DNA of 64,000 bases, from contig NZ_CP165727.1 of NCBI RefSeq assembly GCF_041200175.1, positions 4,104,501-4,168,500 on the forward strand, written 5' to 3'. This DNA is from Streptomyces sp. R33 (lineage in GTDB: Bacteria > Actinomycetota > Actinomycetes > Streptomycetales > Streptomycetaceae). The notes below the pieces were generated by a model, which saw only the letters and a program-made list of their open reading frames with translations, was not told the DNA's origin and searched no databases. Below, one piece after another: positions 1-8,153 of the stretch; position 1 is the first letter of the stretch, and each line of letters begins with the position of its first letter. Position numbers and translations under genes: made by a program.

Positions 1-382
1 CGAACACGTCCACGAGACGGGCCAGCTTCGACAAACCGGTGATCTTGCCGTCGATGGACGGGATGTAGCCGACGTGCGCGACGCCGTGGAACGGCACGAG
101 ATGATGTTCGCAGTTGCTCATGACCTCGATGTCCTTGACCAGGACCATCTCGTCGTGGCCCAGGTCGAACGTGGTCGTCAGGACCTCTTCGGGCTTCTGG
201 TAGAGGCCGGCGAATATCTCCTTGTACGCCCGCGCCACGCGCGCCGGGGTTTCGAGGAGGCCCTCGCGGTCCGGGTCCTCGCCGACCGCGATCAGAAGTT
301 CGCGGACCGCCGCCTCGGCGCGCTTCTCGTCGAACTCGCCGATCGTGCCCTCGTCACCGGTCAGGGTCACTGGGTCGGTCAT
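1..382 (-). CDS. folE: GTP cyclohydrolase I, N-terminal part (cut by window edge)
   Basis: Cytosolic enzyme that turns GTP into 7,8-dihydroneopterin triphosphate, the first step of folate synthesis. Only about 127 codons are present; the C-terminus lies beyond the left edge. The zinc-site motif CEHH is at residues 91-94 (Cys91, His94) and is followed by LVPFHG, typical of the family. The ATG has an AGGAAGAG-like ribosome-binding site a few bases upstream. It is the last gene seen of the minus-strand run dacB-metalloprotease-tilS-hpt-ftsH-folE, but the hairpin after ftsH suggests it has at least partly independent transcription. Identity is secure. Confidence 0.95.
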   Translation of the reverse strand, partial: MTDPVTLTGDEGTIGEFDEKRAEAAVRELLIAVGEDPDREGLLETPARVARAYKEIFAGLYQKPEEVLTTTFDLGHDEMVLVKDIEVMSNCEHHLVPFHGVAHVGYIPSIDGKITGLSKLARLVDVF

Positions 383-428
383 CTCTTCCTCGTTCCTGTG
401 TGCACTGGCGCTCGCGGACACGCAAAAG

Positions 429-466
429 TGCCGCGCCCCCCAGGCTAGAACCTGGGGGGCGCGGCA
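429..466 (-). terminator. hairpin terminator after ftsH
   Basis: A perfect 16-bp inverted repeat (arms 429-444 and 451-466, loop CTAGAA) starts about 28 bases beyond the ftsH stop and lies upstream of folE. There is no long U tract, as is usual in Streptomyces. Confidence 0.75.
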
Positions 467-493
467 TCCATTCCGGGACGGTCCGGCCGAGGG

Positions 494-2515
494 CTACTCG
501 GCGCGGTCCTCCGGGGACGGCTCCTTCTCCACGGACACGGCCGGCGCGCTGGCCGAGGTGCCGTTCGCCGAGTTCGTCAGCTGGAGCTCCTTGGGAGAGA
601 GCACCGGCGGACGGGTCGACGGGGTGCGGTGCGAAGAGCCGGTCCACGCCGGTCGGGCCGGGCGCTTCACGATCGTCGAGAAGACCTCGGCGATCTCCTC
701 CTTGCCCAGCGTCTCCTTCTCGAGGAGCGCGAGGACCAGGTTGTCGAGGACGTCGCGGTTCTCGACCAGGATCTCCCAGGCCTCGTTGTGCGCGGTCTCG
801 ATGAGCTTCTTGACCTCTTCGTCGACCAGCGCCGCGACCTCTTCCGAGTAGTCCCGCGGGTGCGACATCTCGCGGCCCAGGAACGGCTCGGTGTTGTCCC
901 CGCCGAACTTGATCGCGCCGAGGCGCTCGGTCATGCCGTACTGGGTCACCATCGCGCGGGCCGTCGCCGTGGCCTTCTCGATGTCGTTCGCCGCGCCGGT
1001 GGTCGGGTCGTGGAAGACCAGCTCCTCGGCCGCGCGCCCGCCCAGCATGTACGCCAGCTGGTCGAGCATCTCGTTGCGCGTGGTCGAGTACTTGTCCTCG
1101 TCGGGCAGGACCATGGTGTAGCCCAGGGCCCGGCCGCGGGACAGGATCGTGATCTTGTGGACCGGGTCGGAGTTCGGGGAGGCCGCCGCGACCAGGGCGT
1201 GACCGCCCTCGTGGTACGCGGTGATCTTCTTTTCCCGGTCCGACATGATCCGGGTCCGCTTCTGCGGGCCCGCCACGACGCGGTCGATGGCCTCGTCCAG
1301 CATGTGGTTGTCGATCAGCTTGCGGTCCGAGCGGGCGGTCAGGAGCGCCGCCTCGTTCAGGACGTTGGACAGATCGGCACCCGTGAAGCCGGGGGTGCGG
1401 CGGGCGACGGCCGAGAGGTCGACGTCCGGAGCGACCGGCTTGCCCTTCTGGTGGACCTTGAGGATCTCCAGACGGCCCTGCATGTCGGGACGGTCGACCG
1501 CGATCTGCCGGTCGAAGCGGCCCGGGCGCAGCAGCGCCGGGTCGAGGATGTCCGGGCGGTTCGTGGCGGCGATCAGGATGACGCCGCCCTTCACGTCGAA
1601 GCCGTCCATCTCGACGAGCAGCTGGTTCAGGGTCTGCTCGCGCTCGTCGTGGCCGCCGCCGAGGCCCGCACCGCGGTGCCGGCCGACGGCGTCGATCTCG
1701 TCGACGAAGACGATCGCCGGGGCGTTGGCCTTGGCCTGCTCGAACAGGTCGCGGACACGCGAGGCACCGACACCGACGAACATCTCGACGAAGTCGGAAC
1801 CGGAGATCGAGTAGAACGGCACGCCCGCCTCGCCGGCGACGGCACGCGCCAGCAGGGTCTTGCCGGTGCCGGGCGGGCCGTAGAGCAGCACGCCCTTGGG
1901 GATCTTCGCCCCGACGGCCTGGAACTTGGCCGGCTCCTGCAGGAACTCCTTGATCTCGTGGAGTTCCTCGACGGCCTCGTCCGAGCCCGCGACGTCGGCG
2001 AACGTCGTCTTCGGGGTGTCCTTGGTGATGAGCTTGGCCTTGGACTTCCCGAAGTTCATCACCCGGGAGCCGCCGCCCTGCATCTGGTTCATCAGGAACA
2101 GGAAGACGACGACGATGAGGACGAAGGGCAGCAGGGAGAGCAGCACGCTGAGGAACGGGCTGGTCTTGTCCGGCGAGACGGTGTACCCGTTCGGGATCTG
2201 ACCGGCTTCGTACTTGGTCTGGAGGTCCTTGGCGAGCCCGACGCCCTGGTCCCCGATGTAGTTGGCCTGGAACTTGGTGCCGTCGTTGTCGCCGAGCTTC
2301 TGGTCCTTCTTCAGCTCGATCTTGATCATCTGGCTGTCACCGGTGGTGAGCTTGGCGCTCTCCACCTGGCCACTGTTGATCGCCTTGATGACCTCGCTGG
2401 TCTCCACCGACTTGTAGCCGCCGCCGGAGCCGACGACGTTCATCAACACGACCACGGCGAGGACGGCCAGCACGATCCACATGACCGGCCCACGGAAGTA
2501 TCGCTTCACGTCCAT
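494..2515 (-). CDS. ftsH: ATP-dependent zinc metalloprotease FtsH
   Basis: Membrane-anchored AAA+ protease that unfolds and degrades membrane and regulatory proteins (673 aa). Membrane segments lie at about residues 11-28 and 121-142 with an extracytoplasmic domain between them. Walker A GPPGTGKT is at 213-220, Walker B VFVDEID around 269-275, the zinc-binding HEGGH at 435-439, and the third ligand is probably Asp511. The ATG at 2515 was chosen because MDVKRYF is the conserved N-terminus of streptomycete FtsH as I recall it. The only good Shine-Dalgarno sequence (AGGAGGG, ending near 2541) is about 25 bases upstream, separated from the ATG by a perfect palindrome. Downstream of hpt; folE follows. 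Confidence 0.97.
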   Translation of the reverse strand: MDVKRYFRGPVMWIVLAVLAVVVLMNVVGSGGGYKSVETSEVIKAINSGQVESAKLTTGDSQMIKIELKKDQKLGDNDGTKFQANYIGDQGVGLAKDLQTKYEAGQIPNGYTVSPDKTSPFLSVLLSLLPFVLIVVVFLFLMNQMQGGGSRVMNFGKSKAKLITKDTPKTTFADVAGSDEAVEELHEIKEFLQEPAKFQAVGAKIPKGVLLYGPPGTGKTLLARAVAGEAGVPFYSISGSDFVEMFVGVGASRVRDLFEQAKANAPAIVFVDEIDAVGRHRGAGLGGGHDEREQTLNQLLVEMDGFDVKGGVILIAATNRPDILDPALLRPGRFDRQIAVDRPDMQGRLEILKVHQKGKPVAPDVDLSAVARRTPGFTGADLSNVLNEAALLTARSDRKLIDNHMLDEAIDRVVAGPQKRTRIMSDREKKITAYHEGGHALVAAASPNSDPVHKITILSRGRALGYTMVLPDEDKYSTTRNEMLDQLAYMLGGRAAEELVFHDPTTGAANDIEKATATARAMVTQYGMTERLGAIKFGGDNTEPFLGREMSHPRDYSEEVAALVDEEVKKLIETAHNEAWEILVENRDVLDNLVLALLEKETLGKEEIAEVFSTIVKRPARPAWTGSSHRTPSTRPPVLSPKELQLTNSANGTSASAPAVSVEKEPSPEDRAE

Positions 2516-2519
2516 CCAT

Positions 2520-2540
2520 ACGGGGCGCCAGGCGCCCCGT
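2520..2540 (-). promoter_or_regulatory. palindrome between ftsH ribosome-binding site and start codon
   Basis: Perfect inverted repeat with 10-bp arms around a single central base. On the minus strand it lies immediately after AGGAGGG and ends 4 bases before the ATG. If folded in the mRNA it would shorten the effective spacing to roughly 4-6 bases. It could also be part of a longer leader structure. Confidence 0.55.
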
Positions 2541-2686
2541 CCCTCCTGCCCGTAGGTAAATGCTGCTGTGAGTAAAGACTGTTCTTCGGAATGTACCCCT
2601 GTATTGTCACCCGCGGCCTCGTGGGACGGCTGACAGAACTGCTTTCCCCTGCTCCAACGGCAGGAATCGTTCCAGGGTTCCCCTGT

Positions 2687-2708
2687 GCGGGCCCCGGCCG
2701 GGGCCCGC
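2687..2708 (-). terminator. palindromic GC hairpin after hpt
   Basis: A perfect inverted repeat (arms 2687-2697 and 2698-2708) begins 5 bases beyond the hpt stop codon. It is a likely terminator or mRNA 3' end, which would mean ftsH has its own promoter in 2541-2686. Confidence 0.6.
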
Positions 2709-2712
2709 GGCG

Positions 2713-3273
2713 TCAGCCGCCGTAGACGTGCGGGGCGAGGGTCCCGACGAACGGCAGGTTGCGGTACTTCTCCGCGTAGTCGAGGCCGTAGCCGACGACG
2801 AACTCGTTCGGGATGTCGAAGCCGACCCACTTCACGTCGATCGCGACCTTGGCGGCGTCGGGCTTGCGCAGCAGCGTGACGACCTCGAGCGAGGCCGGCT
2901 GGCGGGAGCCCAGGTTCGACAGCAGCCAGGACAGGGTCAGGCCCGAGTCGATGATGTCCTCGACGATCAGGACGTGCTTGTCCTTGATGTCGGTGTCCAG
3001 GTCCTTGAGGATCCGGACCACACCGGAGGACTGGGTCCCGGCGCCGTACGAGGACACCGCCATCCAGTCCATGGTGAGCGGGGTGGACAAGGCGCGCGCC
3101 AGGTCCGCCATCACCATCACCGCGCCCTTGAGGACGCCGACGATGAGCAGGTCCTTGCCCGCGTACTCCGCATCGATCTTCGCCGCCAGCTCGGCCAGCT
3201 TCGCGTCGATCTCTTCCTTGGTGATGAGCACCGACTGGAGGTCGCTGCCCATGTCCTTCTCGTCCACCCGCAT
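2713..3273 (-). CDS. hpt: hypoxanthine phosphoribosyltransferase
   Basis: Purine salvage enzyme joining hypoxanthine or guanine to PRPP to give IMP or GMP. The product is 186 aa from ATG 3273. The PRPP-binding loop VEDIIDSG is at 104-111, preceded by a hydrophobic strand as usual for type I phosphoribosyltransferases. A second ATG at 3252 (MGSDLQ) has a GAGAAGG sequence in front of it and could be used instead, giving 179 aa. It lies 65 bases downstream of tilS, the tilS-hpt-ftsH order common to Gram-positive bacteria. Confidence 0.95.
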   Translation of the reverse strand: MRVDEKDMGSDLQSVLITKEEIDAKLAELAAKIDAEYAGKDLLIVGVLKGAVMVMADLARALSTPLTMDWMAVSSYGAGTQSSGVVRILKDLDTDIKDKHVLIVEDIIDSGLTLSWLLSNLGSRQPASLEVVTLLRKPDAAKVAIDVKWVGFDIPNEFVVGYGLDYAEKYRNLPFVGTLAPHVYGG

Positions 3274-3338
3274 CACTTTCGTCGACGGCCGGGGCTCCGG
3301 GGGTTCCCCCGGAGGACTCAGCCGTGGTTCAGCACCAA

Positions 3339-4400
3339 TCAGCCCTGCCGGATGACAAGTCTGCCACCCTGCCGCTGGGCTTCGACCCGGCCGGGCAGGT
3401 TGATGGCGCCCTGACCCCGCCATCCGGTGATGAGCCGGTCCACTTCCTCGATGTGGCGGGCGAAGAGGGAGCCTGCGGGAGAACCGGCCGCGACCACGGC
3501 CCTGCGCAGCACGCGGCGGCGGACGGCCGGGGGCAGGGCGTAGAGCTTCGCGCACTCCAGGCGGCCGTCCTCGTCCCGTACGCCGGCCTCGGCCTCGGCG
3601 GCCCAGGCGTCGAGGGCGTCGGCGTCGTCGCGGGACAGCTGGGCGGTGCGGGCCAGCGCCTCGACCACGCCCTTGCCCAGCGCCTTCTCGAGGGCGGGCA
3701 GTCCCTCGTGGCGGAGCCGGGAGCGGGTGTAGGCGGGGTCGATGTTGTGCGGGTCGTCCCAGACCGGCAGGGACTGGACCATGCAGGCCTTGCGGGCGGT
3801 CTGCCGGTCGACCTGGAGGAAGGGGCGGCGGTAGCGGTGGCTGCGGCCCGGGCCGCCGGAGACTTCGGCCATGCCGGACAGCGAGCGGATGCCGGAGCCG
3901 CGGGCGAGCCCCAGCAGGACGGTTTCGGCTTGATCGTCCCGGGTGTGACCGAGCAGCACGGCGGCGGCGCCCAGACGGTCCGCGGCCTCGTCCAGGGCGG
4001 CGTAGCGGGCGTCGCGGGCGGCGGCCTCGGGTCCGCCGTCGCGGCCGACGCGCACGGCGACGGACTCCACCGGGTCGAGGCGGAGTGCGGTCATGCGGGT
4101 GACGACCTCGGCGGCGCGCAGGTCGGAGCCCACTTGGAGCCCGTGGTCGACGGTGATGCCGCCGGCCCGGATGCCGAGTTTGGGTGCCTCGAAGGCGAGG
4201 GCGGAGGCGAGCGCCATGGAGTCGGCACCGCCGGAGCAGGCGACGAGTACGAGCGGCGGGGAGCCGGCTGCGGCGGCGGGGGTACTCCCGGACGGAGCCG
4301 TGGAGAGGCCGGCAGGACGGTCGGTGAGGTCGGTGAGGACGTCGTGGAGTACGCGGCGGACCGCCAGGCGTATCGCCGCGACCGCAGGATGGGGACCCAT
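3339..4400 (-). CDS. tilS: tRNA(Ile)-lysidine synthetase
   Basis: Adds lysine to C34 of the tRNA-Ile that reads AUA, using ATP, so that the tRNA becomes isoleucine-specific. The product is 353 aa. The PP-loop motif SGGADS is at 56-61, followed by VDHGLQ and LLGHTRDDQAET, both characteristic of the TilS catalytic core. The C-terminal part is shorter than in E. coli TilS, as in other actinobacteria. The N-terminal 45 residues contain a low-complexity Ser/Ala/Pro linker. The 291 bases upstream (4401-4691) hold no convincing gene and may carry the tilS-hpt promoter. Confidence 0.93.
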   Translation of the reverse strand: MGPHPAVAAIRLAVRRVLHDVLTDLTDRPAGLSTAPSGSTPAAAAGSPPLVLVACSGGADSMALASALAFEAPKLGIRAGGITVDHGLQVGSDLRAAEVVTRMTALRLDPVESVAVRVGRDGGPEAAARDARYAALDEAADRLGAAAVLLGHTRDDQAETVLLGLARGSGIRSLSGMAEVSGGPGRSHRYRRPFLQVDRQTARKACMVQSLPVWDDPHNIDPAYTRSRLRHEGLPALEKALGKGVVEALARTAQLSRDDADALDAWAAEAEAGVRDEDGRLECAKLYALPPAVRRRVLRRAVVAAGSPAGSLFARHIEEVDRLITGWRGQGAINLPGRVEAQRQGGRLVIRQG

Positions 4401-4691
4401 GTCCGGTGCCCTTCGGTGGAGTTCGGATGCCTCGAAGGCTGGGGGTGTGGTGCTGGAACCGCTGCTGTTCGGTGCTGTTCGACGCTGCCCGGTGCCCCGG
4501 CCCCCGTGAGGAGCCCCCGCCGGGAGCCCCCGCGAGATGAGGGGTTGTCACTCAGAGTGCGTCGATGGTGACAGAACCGAGCCGTTCCTTGAGCATCGCA
4601 CGGCCTTCCGCGCCTCACGGTCCCTCGGACGGGTGACGCTGCTTCCCCCAGTGAGACATGTTTACGCCCCCTGAGTCACTCCCCTTCGCTT

Positions 4692-5819
4692 CTATTCGCC
4701 CTTGCGGTGCACCCGCGCGACCCAGTCCGCGGGCTTGGCGATCTCCGCCTTCGTCGGCAGTGTGTTCGGCGAGGTCCAGACCCGGTTGAATCCGTCCATG
4801 CCGACCTGGTCGACGACGGCGCGTACGAAGCGCTCGCCGTCGCGGTACTGGCGCAGCTTGGCGTCGAGCCCCAACAGCTTGCGCAGAGTGGCGTCGAGGC
4901 GGCCCGCGCCGCTGGCCCGGCGCTGCTGGAACTTCTCCCGGATCTCGGCGACCGAGGGCACGACCGCGGGGCCGACCCCGTCCATGACGTAGTCGGCGTG
5001 GCCCTCCAGCAGGGACATGACGGCGGTCAGCCGGCCGAGCACCTCGCGCTGCTCGGGGGTCTGGACGAGCTCGACCAGGGAGCGGCCCTCGTCGCCCTGC
5101 TCGGAGTCGGGGCGGGCGCCGGCGAAGGACTGCGCGGCCTCGCGCAGCCGCTCGAGGATGGCCGCCGGGTCCATCTCGGTGGCGCCGAGGAACGTCTGGA
5201 TCTCGCCCTCGAGGTGGTCGCGGAGCCAGGGCACCGCGGTGAACTGCGTACGGTGCGTCTCCTCGTGCAGGCAGACCCACAGCCGGAAGTCGTGCGGGCG
5301 CACGTCCAGCTCGCGCTCGACGTGCACGATGTTCGGGGCGACGAGCAGCAGCCGGCCGCCGCCCGTGGCCGAGCCCGGCAGCTCGCGGCCGGCCGGGGCG
5401 AAGGTCTCGTATTGGCCGAGCACGCGGGAGGCCAGGAAGCTGAGCAGCATGCCCAGCTCGACGCCGGTGACCTTGCCGCCGACCGCGCCGAGGACGGCGC
5501 CGCCGGGGGCGCCGGCGCGGCGGTCCTGCATCTTGCCGAGGAGGGGGGCCAGGAGCTCGCGGAAGCCGGCCACGTTGGCCTTGACCCAGCCGGCCCGGTC
5601 GACGACGAGGACGGGGGTGTCGGGGACGGCCGCGCCCTCGGGGATCATCCGCGTGAACTCGCGTACGTGGCGTTCGGAGGTCCTGGCATGCCTGCGCAGT
5701 TCCGCCACCACGGCCCGGGCCTCGTCGCGGCTGACCTCGGGACCCGGCCGCACCAGCCGGGCCGCGGTCGCCACCGCGAGATTCCAGTCGACCATCTCGG
5801 CACCACCGATGCTCGTCAT
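4692..5819 (-). CDS. zinc-dependent metalloprotease, DUF2342/F420-biosynthesis-associated family
   Basis: Predicted zincin-like metalloprotease of 375 aa found widely in actinobacteria, often named coenzyme F420 biosynthesis-associated protein; its substrate is unknown to me. The zinc motif HEETH is at 185-189 (LHEETHRTQF). A second conserved motif, LEGHADYVMD, occurs about 100 residues later and probably supplies the third ligand. There is no signal peptide, so it is cytosolic or peripheral. The ATG at 5819 lacks a clear ribosome-binding site; the ATG nine codons in (MVDWNL) is an alternative. It sits between dacB and tilS on the same strand, a conserved streptomycete neighbourhood. Confidence 0.85.
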   Translation of the reverse strand: MTSIGGAEMVDWNLAVATAARLVRPGPEVSRDEARAVVAELRRHARTSERHVREFTRMIPEGAAVPDTPVLVVDRAGWVKANVAGFRELLAPLLGKMQDRRAGAPGGAVLGAVGGKVTGVELGMLLSFLASRVLGQYETFAPAGRELPGSATGGGRLLLVAPNIVHVERELDVRPHDFRLWVCLHEETHRTQFTAVPWLRDHLEGEIQTFLGATEMDPAAILERLREAAQSFAGARPDSEQGDEGRSLVELVQTPEQREVLGRLTAVMSLLEGHADYVMDGVGPAVVPSVAEIREKFQQRRASGAGRLDATLRKLLGLDAKLRQYRDGERFVRAVVDQVGMDGFNRVWTSPNTLPTKAEIAKPADWVARVHRKGE

Positions 5820-5866
5820 GCGTCAACGGTACGTGGGCCAGCTCCGATGCGGAGCCCCCCGGATCC

Positions 5867-7315
5867 CTACGAGGCGCGGGCGACGGCCGCCGCGAGCTTG
5901 TCGAGGCCCTTCTCCGCGGCCCCCGCGTCGGTGGTGTTCGCGGTCAGGAACGCGAAGGCGAGGAGTCGGCCGGAGGGGTCGACGACGGTCCCGGCGAGGG
6001 AGTTCACCCCGTTCAGGGTGCCCGTCTTGGCCCGGACGAGGCCGGCGGCCGGGGAGCTTCCGGCGTTGCGGGTGCGCAGGGTCCCGGTGAATCCGGCGAC
6101 GGGCAGTCCGGTGAGCACGGGCCGCAGCTCCGGCTTCTGCGGGTCGGCCGCCTTGGCCAGGAGCCCCGTCAGCAGGCCGGTGTTGATCTTGTCGGCGCGG
6201 TTGAGGCCGCTGCCGTCGGCGAAGCGGGCGCCGGCGGTGTCGATGCCGAGGCCGGTGAGCCGGTCCTTGACGGCCTTCTCGGCGCCCTCGAAGCTCGCGG
6301 GCTGTCCGGAGGCGAGGGCGGTCTGGCGGGCCAGGACCTCGGCGATGTCGTTGTCGCTGTTGGTCAGCATCCGCTCGACGAGCCCGGCGAGCGGGGTGGA
6401 GAGGGTGGTGGCGAGCGGCTGGGCGCCGGCGGGGGCCTTGGCCTTGGCGGGGTCGGCGCTGACCTTGATGCCGCGTTCCTTGAGGAGGGCGGCGAAGGAG
6501 CGGGCGGTCTCCTTGGCGGGGTCCTCGACCCGCTCGACGGGGCCGGAGGTGGAGTCGTCGGGGCGGCCCTCGTCCGCTGCGAGGGCCGTGACCAGCGCGA
6601 TGTTGGGGTTCTCGCCGATCGGGTGGAGGGCGGGCCCGGTGAAGAGGGTGTCGTCGTAGCCGAGCCGCACGGTGTCGGTGCCGGCGGCCTTGAGGGCCTG
6701 GGCGGTGTCGGCGGCGAGCGCGACGAGGCTGCCGCCGGATCCGGCGGGGCTCTTCTTCTTGGCCGTGAGGGAGGGGTCGCCGCCGCCGACCAGGACGATC
6801 TCCCCGGGGTCGGCGCCGGGGGCCACGGTGGTCCGGATCCGGTGCTCGGGGCCGAGCGCGGCCAGCGCGGCCGTCGCGGTGGCGATCTTGATGGTGGAGG
6901 CGGGGGTCATGGCCTCGCGCGGCCCGGACTCGAAGAGCACCTGGCCGGTGGCGGTGTCGACGACCGAGGCGGTACGGACCGTCCCGAGCGCGGGGTCGGC
7001 CAGGAGCGGCCGCAGGGCCGCGGCGAGCCGCCCGGGGTCGGTGGCCGCGACCCCGCTCCCGGCCTTGAGCGCGGCGCCCGAACCGATGCCCGGGAGCACC
7101 CCGGGGGCGCTGGGTGCGGCCTGCGGAACGGCCCCGCCGCCGTGGTCCGCCCCGTGATCTGCGCCACCCGTAAGGCCCCAGGAGGCGGCCCTGTCCCGCT
7201 CGGCCTTACGCTGGCCGGAGTCCCAAGGACCGGCAGCGGCCACCGCAGCCACCGACAGGGCGAGGCCGGAGACGGCCGACACCGCGATGAGCTGCCACGT
7301 CTTGACCAATGGCAC
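5867..7315 (-). CDS. dacB: D-alanyl-D-alanine carboxypeptidase/endopeptidase (PBP4, S13 family)
   Basis: Low-molecular-weight penicillin-binding protein that trims peptidoglycan peptides outside the membrane. From the GTG at 7315 (AAGGGG upstream) it is 482 aa. An N-terminal hydrophobic segment (about residues 6-28) is a signal peptide or anchor. The three active-site motifs are present: STIK (140-143), SDN (320-322) and KTG (430-432). The long insert between the first and second motifs is typical of S13 enzymes. It is divergent from ppa across 162 bases that must carry both promoters. An upstream TTG/ATG start is possible but has no better ribosome-binding site. Confidence 0.93.
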   Translation of the reverse strand: MPLVKTWQLIAVSAVSGLALSVAAVAAAGPWDSGQRKAERDRAASWGLTGGADHGADHGGGAVPQAAPSAPGVLPGIGSGAALKAGSGVAATDPGRLAAALRPLLADPALGTVRTASVVDTATGQVLFESGPREAMTPASTIKIATATAALAALGPEHRIRTTVAPGADPGEIVLVGGGDPSLTAKKKSPAGSGGSLVALAADTAQALKAAGTDTVRLGYDDTLFTGPALHPIGENPNIALVTALAADEGRPDDSTSGPVERVEDPAKETARSFAALLKERGIKVSADPAKAKAPAGAQPLATTLSTPLAGLVERMLTNSDNDIAEVLARQTALASGQPASFEGAEKAVKDRLTGLGIDTAGARFADGSGLNRADKINTGLLTGLLAKAADPQKPELRPVLTGLPVAGFTGTLRTRNAGSSPAAGLVRAKTGTLNGVNSLAGTVVDPSGRLLAFAFLTANTTDAGAAEKGLDKLAAAVARAS

Positions 7316-7477
7316 CTCGGACCAGCCCCTTTCGCGATCACACATATGCGTGAGGGACACTTAACCACTGCGTCTTGCCGCGAGCATGGCACCCCACCCG
7401 CAGGGCTGGGCCGGACGCGCGCGCAGATGAATCAACGCAGTCTCGAAGCAATGAAGCTGATCATGGAGGAGCAGGAC

Positions 7478-7969
7478 GTGGAGTTCGACGTCACCATCGA
7501 GATCCCCAAGGGTTCGCGGAACAAGTACGAGGTGGACCACGAGACCGGCCGGATCCGTCTGGACCGTCGCCTCTTCACCTCCACCAGCTACCCGGCGGAC
7601 TACGGCTTCGTCGAGAACACCCTCGGTGAGGACGGCGACCCGCTGGACGCCCTCGTCATCCTGGACGAGCCCACCTTCCCGGGCTGCCTGATCAAGTGCC
7701 GCGCGATCGGCATGTTCAACATGACCGACGAGGCGGGCGGCGACGCCAAGCTGCTCTGCGTGCCGGCCTCGGACCCGCGCGTGGAGCACCTGCGCGACAT
7801 CCACCACGTGTCGGAGTTCGACCGCCTGGAGATCCAGCACTTCTTCGAGGTCTACAAGGACCTGGAGCCGGGCAAGTCGGTCGAGGGCGCCAACTGGGTC
7901 GGCCGCGCCGAGGCCGAGGCCGAGATCGAGGCCTCCTTCAAGCGCCTCGAGGCGCAGGGCGGCCACTGA
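7478..7969 (+). CDS. ppa: inorganic pyrophosphatase, family I
   Basis: Soluble enzyme that hydrolyses PPi to two phosphates and pulls biosynthetic reactions forward. The product is 163 aa; DGDPLD at 52-57 holds the metal-binding aspartates, and the strongly conserved EIPKGSRNKYE is near the N-terminus. The GTG at 7478 was chosen because GGAGG lies 8-10 bases upstream and VEFDVTIEIP is the usual actinobacterial N-terminus; upstream ATGs at 7428 and 7451 are in frame but would add atypical sequence. Divergent from dacB and followed by a strong hairpin. Confidence 0.96.
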   Translation: MEFDVTIEIPKGSRNKYEVDHETGRIRLDRRLFTSTSYPADYGFVENTLGEDGDPLDALVILDEPTFPGCLIKCRAIGMFNMTDEAGGDAKLLCVPASDPRVEHLRDIHHVSEFDRLEIQHFFEVYKDLEPGKSVEGANWVGRAEAEAEIEASFKRLEAQGGH

Positions 7970-8020
7970 GCCGTGCCGGGTGACGGGTAGGCGGGATCTC
8001 CCGCCGCCCCCGTGACACCC

Positions 8021-8055
8021 CGGGCGGTACTCCCTCACGGAGGGGGTGCCGCCCG
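8021..8055 (+). terminator. hairpin terminator after ppa
   Basis: A 15-bp stem with two G-T wobbles (arms 8021-8035 and 8041-8055) begins about 50 bases after the ppa stop and ends before the exporter gene. Confidence 0.7.
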
Positions 8056-8153
8056 TTGCCGTACCCGGATCCGGTCCGCAGCCGGGCCGGTATCGCCGCG
8101 GATGGCAGCGTTCCGCATACTGGTACCGCTGGTGATCACGGAGTGGAGGACGC

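Noticed and set aside
629..2575. Long plus-strand reading frame (about 650 codons) opposite ftsH
   Set aside because: It mirrors the ftsH codons on the other strand; high third-position GC keeps antisense frames open. The product has no domain features, while the minus strand encodes a complete FtsH.
4401..4691. Possible small gene between tilS and the metalloprotease gene
   Set aside because: The frames are short, overlap tilS out of frame, and have no ribosome-binding site or recognisable protein features.
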